This document shows positions 57,179-64,000 of a stretch of 64,000 nucleotides of DNA, piece by piece; position 1 is the stretch's first letter, and the number at the start of each line of letters is the position of its first letter. The translations under genes and the position numbers were made by a program. The DNA is from Paramecium octaurelia (taxonomy: Eukaryota; Ciliophora; Oligohymenophorea; Peniculida; Parameciidae), in NCBI GenBank assembly GCA_905182995.1, contig CAJJDP010000056.1, positions 392,919-456,918 on the forward strand, in the 5' to 3' direction. The notes under the pieces are model-generated. The model ran no database searches. It saw only the letters and a program-made list of their open reading frames with translations, and was not told the DNA's origin.

Positions 57179-57799
57179 TCATTTTATATATTCCTATAAC
57201 AGTTTTAGAACACTGTCCTTAATTTCCTGTGTTATTAGCACTCTGGGCTATCTGATCACCTGATCATTTAGCATCACGTAATCGAATCTGCACTTCCTTT
57301 TGAAGATACACTCATACAATATTAAACCAATCTATTATGTGTTATTTGCCTTCTTGCTTTTGTGTTCTATCTCCTCAAGATTTGATATTTTAATTCTGTT
57401 GTTCTCATCAAAAAAGATATTCTCAATTTGCAAATCTAAATACAATTGATTCTCATTCAAATATTATTGCACACTAAATAATTAGTTAGCAATTGAGTTC
57501 AAAAGCTCTTCGTCAATATCCCCATACTTAATCCAATTCAGCAAAGAACCCTTAGGCATATATTCTCGTACAACATATACGTGATCTTAATCATGACAAT
57601 AGAAGTACAACTTCTACACGTTCGGATGATTGATATGATATTGAATTTCTATCCATTTTCTCAGTTATAAATAGGATTTATTGGCAAGAACCATTCTCTT
57701 TGAAATCACATCCAATTAAGCCTACTGATTTTGGATTAATATCCTATAGCAATTATTACCCAATTATTCTAATACCTTCATATTTTTAATCTATTCCAT
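57179..57799 (-). CDS. Stand-alone pseudokinase, 206 aa
   Basis: A short, single-exon kinase-fold protein (207 codons). It keeps the HPNVQKLYFYCHDQDHVYVV and REYMPKGSLLNWIKYG portions of the N-lobe and hinge. The catalytic loop is YLDLQIENIFFDENN (HRD changed to YLD) and the DFG position reads SNL (IKISNLEEIE), so metal binding is lost. There is no P-loop glycine pattern. The C-lobe after subdomain IX is truncated (GLILYECIFKRK...). It cannot be an ordinary kinase; a regulatory or scaffold role is inferred. It is divergent from the coiled-coil gene at 57826, with only 26 bases between the two ATGs. Confidence 0.75.
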
Positions 57800-57825
57800 T
57801 ATTTAAATTAATTCACATCTTTTTA

Positions 57826-59383
57826 ATGTAAAACATCATACAAAATGGTTCAGATGAAGAAACTGAGTTTATATTCGATTCCAATACCATATAAATTAAT
57901 GAGACCAAGAGTAAAATTTCCAAAGCCAATGTAATTGTTTTAATTGCATTATGATTTTAGGATGAGATCAAACAACTGAACGGTTTAAATAAGGAATTGG
58001 CCTTTTAACTAAACAAGTAGAATGAACTACTTGATTTAAAACAAAAATAGAATTAACAATTGCAAGTCGATGGTATGCTTGATGTTTAAAATTTCTTAGT
58101 GTCAAAATTAAAAGAGAAGCTTGAGGACAGAGAACTTAAAGTATTATAAACCATGAAAGAAAAACAATCATTATAAAATGAACTAATTAGTTTACATGAT
58201 ATATTGGATCAAACGACTTAAAGAAATGATCAATTAAATTCTGAAGTGTTTGCCCTTAGATTAGGAATGGAACAACTTTAATGTAAGTATTGAACGACTA
58301 CTCATTTAGAAACCACTACAATGTGCAAGGAAGACTCCAATTAAATATTACAAAGAGAGTTGAGATTGAAGGAGAGCATTGATGTATAAGCTAAAGCCAT
58401 CAAGCAATACGAAGAAACAGTTAGAAAAATCACCAATGAACTCAACCAGAAACAGGCTTAGTTTAAAATTGATGTTTAAAACAAGGACAACATTATATCA
58501 GATTTAAAGAGAAAACACGATTTGCAATTGTAATAGAATACTGAAATAGTCTCTGAGTTAATACAATTTAAGAATTAAAACCTATAAAACAACCTCATGA
58601 ACAAAGACTATAAACCAGAACTTACAAAAATGACAAAGGAAATTGAAGAATATAAAATTCAAGTCAAAGGATAAGCCCATTAGATAAAATTATCAAATGA
58701 TTAGATTTTGGCTCTCTAAAATTAGATCCAAAAACTTGAATAATCTATTGCCACTCTTTTGACTGAACTTCAATAGACAAAATAACATTTAAAGGATAAA
58801 GATTAAGAATTCTAAAATAAACTAGGGGAAAATATGTGGACTATTGAAAAATTAAATATTCAAATCTCATAATAGAATAATCAATTATAATTGTTTAAAA
58901 ATTAGGATCAAAAGATCAATCTTGTCAGAAGTATTTACTAACCTCCTGACGAAAGATATCTTAAAGAATTACAATAAAAGAATGATTAAATTGCTATGTT
59001 ACAAAACGAAAATAACTAACTAGTTAAATTAATTGAAACTCTGCAGAGTCAAAAATGTATTAATTTTATATTATTAATTCGTAGCTGACAATCAAGGTAG
59101 TGAGGCGCTTAAAGTTAGACAGCTGGAATCAGAATTGAAAAATCTCTAATCTTTCATTTATGACAGTCCTTTGGTGGTGCTATTTAATCTCCTTGAAGAC
59201 AGATTGTCGAAATAATAATCAAAGAGTTTTGAGAATAAGAGAAAGATTTAGGAGTTTTGGAGCAATCAATTAAAACAGTGGACAGAAGGTTTCGAGGAAT
59301 TGAAAAAAGCATTTGGTGGTTTAAAGATTTAATTCAAATATGATCTCAAGTATCCAATCCCAGGTTCATAGTAAAATGAATGA
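57826..59383 (+). CDS. Long coiled-coil protein, 490 aa
   Basis: Almost the whole chain is heptad-repeat coiled coil (LISLHDILDQTTQRNDQLNS; QLQQNTEIVSELIQFKNQ), with a short globular end (FWSNQLKQWTEGFEELKKAF). Introns of 30, 27 and 28 nt give exactly 491 codons from ATG 57826 to TGA 59381-59383. It is the kind of protein found in basal bodies, cilia or cortex, but nothing identifies it further. It ends about 90 bases from the convergent JMJD6-type gene. Confidence 0.7.
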
Positions 59384-59475
59384 AGTAATTCATATGATAT
59401 TATATAAAAATATTAACCAAAATTCAGTTTAAAAAACACATAATGAAAATACAATTATTATTAATATAAATTTAA

Positions 59476-60776
59476 TCAATCATCATCATCGGAACTGGAA
59501 CTACTAGACGAGCTACTTGAACTACTAGATGATGAACTACCAGAAGAATCATCGGAACTCAATGGATTGGCATCCTTTAGCACTCTGAATTCGTTCTTGT
59601 CAATATCATCTAATTTAAGTGCTCTTTCATACAAATCGGACCTCTTCTCCTTAAATGCATCCAACAACCTTTGACTAAACTTTGGCCTTTCGTCTCTTAC
59701 AGATCTAAAATGTGATGCATTTTCATCTTACCTCCAGATCTTATCAAAATTATTGATCGACATGAAATTCTGAGTCAGAGCAACTGAATTGTCTAAATTT
59801 AAGACGGCATGCCACCAACCTCCAGGTACAAATATAGTATCACCAGGACCTTATACACACATTACAATCTTTAGATTATCGGCTCCTTCTTTTTAAATTA
59901 GTTTTGGCAAAGCATAAAGGAAATAATCTATGGATTCATCCAGCACTTCAGGATCGATTTCCTTTTTGGCAGCAAGTCCTTTGGCCTTCACTATCGATTT
60001 TGGTATATCTGGAGGAAAGAGAACCCACAACTTATGTCCTTATAACGATGTATTCCAGGCACTTGTCATTAATGGGTCTATGTGTACTGTGGTACCTGAT
60101 CGTTTTGGTCTAATGTATTAAATAAGAAGTTACCCAACCAAAAACCATCTATAGGGAGGACGGTGTTTCTCTCCTACCATAGAAAAGAAATCTTCTTAGA
60201 AGTATTTATGTTATTTGTATCTTCCGACCATATCTGCTCCTCCGTCCTTCATATCCTCGACTGAACTACGAAATGATTATGGATTAGTCTACCTTTCAAA
60301 TAAGTAAAGAGGGGAATCATCCTTGTTGTACACTAAGTATTCAAGAAAGTATTTGAATGGTAATCTCAATTTTCTCCCTTTATCATCTTCCCCAATTTTG
60401 AAGGAGGTCTCCTTGTACAGTTGATATAGTTTCTCGAAAGTCCAATACTTTTCAACATTCCAATCATCTGTTGTATTGGTTATTATACAAGGAATGTCTG
60501 GAATTTCGAATTGGTTGACAAATTGTTCTGCAGTGAATGTGCGACCATCCACTTTAGCTATTGTGAAATATCTAAATCAAATAGTTATTACTTTTCATAT
60601 TATTTTCTCAATTCTTTTAGACTCTTTTCATAATGATTTCTTTTATACCACTCCCTCAATCTCAGGTGACTTCTGTCCTTTAATTTTATTTCCTCTATCA
60701 ACTCCTAAGCCTTCGAGCTCATTTCTTTTTCGAAGAATCTCGATGATTTCAACTTAAGCTTTTTAGCTGTTTCCAT
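59476..60776 (-). CDS. JMJD6-type JmjC oxygenase (lysyl hydroxylase / arginine demethylase family), 418 aa
   Basis: A Fe(II)/2-oxoglutarate oxygenase. The JmjC core matches JMJD6/PSR closely: [40 protein letters not shown] (iron ligands H and D of HxD), [16 protein letters not shown], and the distal iron His in [16 protein letters not shown]. The C-terminus is a poly-Ser stretch ending in DDDD, as in JMJD6 of animals. JMJD6 hydroxylates lysines of splicing and transcription factors in the nucleus. Two introns (20 nt near 60,570, 24 nt near 60,130) give exactly 419 codons from ATG 60776 to TGA 59478-59476. Confidence 0.9.
59479..59562. repeat. Poly-serine/aspartate coding tract
   Basis: A low-complexity run at the 3' end of the JMJD6-type gene encoding about 18 consecutive serines and four aspartates on the minus strand. 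The serine codons are mixed (TCA, TCG, TCT, AGT, AGC), so it is not a simple microsatellite and is probably under protein-level selection. Confidence 0.75.
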
Positions 60777-61396
60777 AATTTAATTATATTTATATCATAA
60801 TTTTATCATTTTATCATTTCTTTAATTTGGCTAATTAAGTTTAACTCAATTCAATTTGACATTAACTTGAATTATTCAATGATCTCTAAGAATGCAAATG
60901 CCTAATGCTTTATCAAACGATGTTCCCCTATTCAGATTAAAGAGATTTGCAATCTTACTAGAATATTAAATTATATAGATTCATGAGATTCAAAATTTAT
61001 ATGCTCCTTCAAAGTGTTAAATACTACACATAAATCTTAATCAGAAGATAAATATAATTCATTTCAATAAAAAAATTCTACTAATTTAACAGCCTAAAAT
61101 AAATTAATATTGGTGATTATTTATATCATGAATCATTTATTATCAAGCTATAAAATAATCAAGAAAAATTGGACTCCAAGCAAGGACTTTTTAAGAATAA
61201 TTGATAGGATTGGAGGGGAGAACATCGGGATTGAAGTGGGAGGACTGGTTGATAAAGAAGGTGTGTGAAAGGGGAATCGAAATAGTATTAGTGTATTAAT
61301 GCTAATTAATTATTATTGTTTTGGCTGGTTTTAATTTAAATTAATGAAGTGAAGAATAGGGGGAATTATTTATTTATTAATTAAATTAAATTAATT
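60777..61396. other. Divergent promoter region between the JMJD6-type and RPB1 genes
   Basis: A 620-base AT-rich stretch, one of the longest gaps in the window. Apart from the 46-codon frame at 61,128-61,268 I see no gene. It should contain the start regions of both flanking genes. Confidence 0.4.
61128..61268 (+). CDS. Possible micro-ORF, 46 aa, upstream of RPB1
   Basis: ATG 61128 to TGA 61266-61268 (MNHLLSSYKIIKKNWTPSKD...). Its local base composition is more GC-rich than the surrounding spacer and looks coding (IIDRIGGENIGIEVGGLVDK). It ends 128 bases before the RPB1 ATG. It could be a tiny gene or an upstream ORF. No family recognised. Confidence 0.3.
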   Translation: MNHLLSSYKIIKKNWTPSKDFLRIIDRIGGENIGIEVGGLVDKEGV

Positions 61397-64000
61397 ATGA
61401 GACAATCAGGCGCTGATTTCACTTACTCCACTGCTCCAATCGCCAAGGTCAGGCGTGTGGAGTTTGGGTTGATGAGTCACGAGCTCATTAAGGAATGGAC
61501 AGGAGACATCGAAATAAAGGAGCTACAGACGAACGAGCTTGATGGGACACCAAAATAAAATGGTTTAAACGACCTTCGTATGGGTGTCAATACGAATTCT
61601 TAGAAATGCAAGACTTGTGGAGAGACAAAGTATTGTCAAGGCCATTTCGGAAGAATTGAACTGAATAAGCCAGTATACCATGTGGGGTTCTTGCAGATAG
61701 TGAAGAAGGTATTGAAGTGCGTATGCCACAATTGTGGTAAATTGAGACAGCCACAATCAGAAGAGGCTTGGGTATGTATTAAATCTTATGAAAAAAGTAA
61801 TCATTTTAGAAGGCCAAGGAACACAAGTTGAATCGCAAGAGATTGAACGAAATAGTGAAATTGTTGGGTAGGATAGAGAAATGCGAGACTAGCAAGCACA
61901 AGTAAGAGGAGAATCAGGGGACTGACGACTTTTGTGGAGAGAAAATTCCTACTAGAATTTAAGCCATAAATGGATAAATAAAAATATAATATAATACTAA
62001 GGAAGCTGCGAAGGAGTTGACAGCTGAGAGATGTTTGGAGATATTCAAGAAGATTAGGGACGAGGATGCGATCATCTTAGGATTCACAAAAGATTCAAGG
62101 CCTCGAGACTTGATAATCAAATACTTATTAGTAATGCCACCTTAGGTGAGACCAGCAATCGAGATGAATCCAGCCAGGATAGCACAAGATCAATACACTC
62201 AAATATACAAATCCATATTACAGAAGAACAATGAGATAGCCAATTGCAGTAGTGATGCTGAGAGAGTAAGATTGGCTCCAGAGTTGATGCGAGAAGTGGC
62301 CAAGATCATAGATTCGGAGAAGGCTGGGAAAATAAAGATGAAATCCACACAGCCATTGAAGAGTATCAGAGCAAGATTGAAGGGTAAGGAAGGTAGATTT
62401 AGACAGAACTTGATGGGTAAGAGAGTGGATTTCTGTGCTCGTTCAGTCATATCTCCTGATGCAAATTTGGGTATGGATGAGTTGGGAGTGCCTCAGATAG
62501 TGGCAGATCAATTGACGATTCCTGAGGAGGTGACAGAGTACAATTTGGAGAGAGTAATTTAGTTGGCCAAGACTAACAAGATCAAATATGTGATAGTGCC
62601 AATAACAGATCCAAGGAGCAAACAGAGGAAGTTTTAGGCTTTGTATTTTGATTTCACAGACACTGAGGATCAGATTAGACAGAAGATTAATCAGGGAGTC
62701 ATAGTGGAGAGATGTTTGTAGGATGGGGATTTCGTGTTATTTAACAGACAACCCACATTACATAGAATGAGTATGATGGGACATAGAGTGAGGATCCTAC
62801 CGTATTCGACATTTAGATTGAATTTGTCTGTGTGTACTCCCTACAATGCAGATTTTGACGGAGATGAAATGAATATGCACGTGCCTCAATCCTATGAAAC
62901 AATAGCAGAATTGAAGTACTTGGCCCATGTTCCAAGGTAGATTGTAACACCAAAGAGTAATCAGCCAGTCATGGGTATTGTGCAGGATTCTTTGCTTGGA
63001 TGTTGTTTGTTCACTTAAAGAGATACCTTTTTGACAAGAGATCAAGTCATGCATTTGATGATGTGGAATGAGTAATTCACTGGAGAATTGCCTATGCCTG
63101 CTATTTTGAAACCTTAGGAATTGTGGACAGGCAAGTAGATTATGTCTATGATCATCCCGCAGTCGATCAACACTGAGAGAGGCATCAGAGAAGATGATCT
63201 CAGAAAACCCAATTGGAATGCAGATGACAAGAGTTTGTGTATTCAGAGAGGTAGTTTGGTGAGTGGAATTTTCAATAAGGAATTGGTGGGTTAGGGTGCA
63301 GGTTCAGTGGTGCATCTTTGTTGGCTTGATTTGGGAGCTGAGAAGACATTGGAGTTTATGACTTCTTGTCAGAGAATTGTGAATAATTGGTTGATCATGC
63401 ATTCATTTACAGTTGGATGCCAAGACATAGCACCACACATCAATTTGGTTGCTGAGACTGAAAAGAGAAGTAAGGAACAGGATGAAGAATACATCAAATT
63501 GTTGCAAATCTTTTTAGATGCCAAGAAGATTCAGGATAATCGTTACCATCAGAAGGGTAAGAGGATTATGGATTCATTCGAGTACTCTTTCAATATGAAA
63601 TTGAATAAGGTGAGAGATGACATCAATTCCAAAGTCACAGAAACCATCGATCAAATTCGTAATTGCATGTATAAGATGATTTGGGCCAAGAGTAAGGGAG
63701 AAGCATCCAATTTGGCTCAAATTACATCTCTGGTCGGACAACAGAACTTGGAATCTAAGAGAATTTAATTTGGTTTTGCTTATAGGACCTTGCCTCACTT
63801 CTCTAAATTTGATTACGGTCCTGAAGCCAGAGGATTTGTGGCCAGCAACTTTTTCAAAGGACTCAAACCCACTGAATTCTTTTTCCATACCATGGGTGGT
63901 AGAGATGGTCTGATTGATACTGCTGTCAAAACAAGTAGAACTGGGTATATTCAGAGGAAGTTGATCAAAGCTGTTGAGGATGTCTTTGTCAGATATGATT
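61397..64000 (+). CDS. RPB1: RNA polymerase II largest subunit RPB1, 5' part (runs off the window)
   Basis: Catalytic subunit of RNA polymerase II. ATG 61397 begins [20 protein letters not shown]. An N-terminal clamp Zn site ([24 protein letters not shown]) follows. Further on are the rudder/lid region ([33 protein letters not shown]), the active-site motif [16 protein letters not shown] with the three metal-binding Asp, the funnel, and the bridge helix ([20 protein letters not shown]) just before the window ends. About 850 codons are visible; the C-terminal half is outside, so the CTD cannot be seen. A 38-nt intron near 61,772 is required. TAA/TAG codons are read as Gln at conserved positions. 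Assigned to Pol II rather than I or III by overall similarity of these blocks. Confidence 0.93.

Noticed and set aside
62199-62450. Minus-strand ORF over RPB1
   Set aside because: Antisense of a highly conserved RPB1 block.
1-64000. Reading many genes as broken because of in-frame TAA/TAG
   Set aside because: Conserved proteins (RPB1, eS31, YJU2, JMJD6, cullin) use TAA/TAG at coding positions and stop only at TGA, so these are Gln codons and not nonsense mutations.

Overview
The window is ciliate macronuclear DNA, most likely Paramecium. Three things show this. Open frames run across hundreds of TAA and TAG codons and stop only at TGA (ciliate code 6, TAA/TAG = Gln). Genes are cut by very short GT...AG introns, mostly 20-32 nt. 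The DNA is AT-rich, with genes a few tens to hundreds of bases apart on both strands. I rebuilt each gene by hand: TAA/TAG read as Q, tiny introns removed, ends placed at TGA. A model whose spliced length is an exact multiple of three is marked as closed; models that did not close are flagged.

Layout. 0.1-8.5 kb: an uncharacterised gene, a multi-PHD chromatin reader, a pseudokinase-MORN protein and a DNAJB13/RSP16-type ciliary J-protein. 8.8-16.6 kb: one 2583-residue ankyrin-WGR-PARP gene on the minus strand. 16.7-24.4 kb: a three-repeat Myb protein, pyroglutamyl peptidase, a PH-domain protein, ribosomal protein eS31 with a degenerate ubiquitin head, and small unknowns. 24.6-31.5 kb: a seven-helix membrane protein, a Hook-like coiled coil and two protein kinases. 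31.6-43.9 kb: YJU2 splicing factor, an SPT2-like protein, a kelch/glycogen-binding protein, deoxynucleoside kinase, cullin, a longin R-SNARE and a PAK1IP1/MAK11-like WD40 protein. 44.2-52.4 kb: a coiled coil, a tandem pseudokinase-kinase, an EF-hand protein, an ankyrin protein and a bacterial-type D-Ala-D-Ala carboxypeptidase (peptidase S11). 52.7-64 kb: a membrane protein, a UBC-domain protein with a Q-rich tail, a second three-repeat Myb protein, a stand-alone pseudokinase, a coiled coil, a JMJD6-type oxygenase and the 5' part of RPB1, which runs off the window.

There is no operon logic, and neighbours are mostly functionally unrelated. Themes that recur are transcription and chromatin (PHD protein, two Myb proteins, SPT2, JMJD6, RPB1, PARP), protein kinases and degenerate kinases (five genes) and ciliary or coiled-coil proteins. 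I saw no rRNA, tRNA, CRISPR array, transposase or telomere repeat. The most unusual items are the S11 carboxypeptidase, the pseudokinase-kinase tandem, the giant ankyrin-PARP, the two other pseudokinases and the degenerate ubiquitin fusion.
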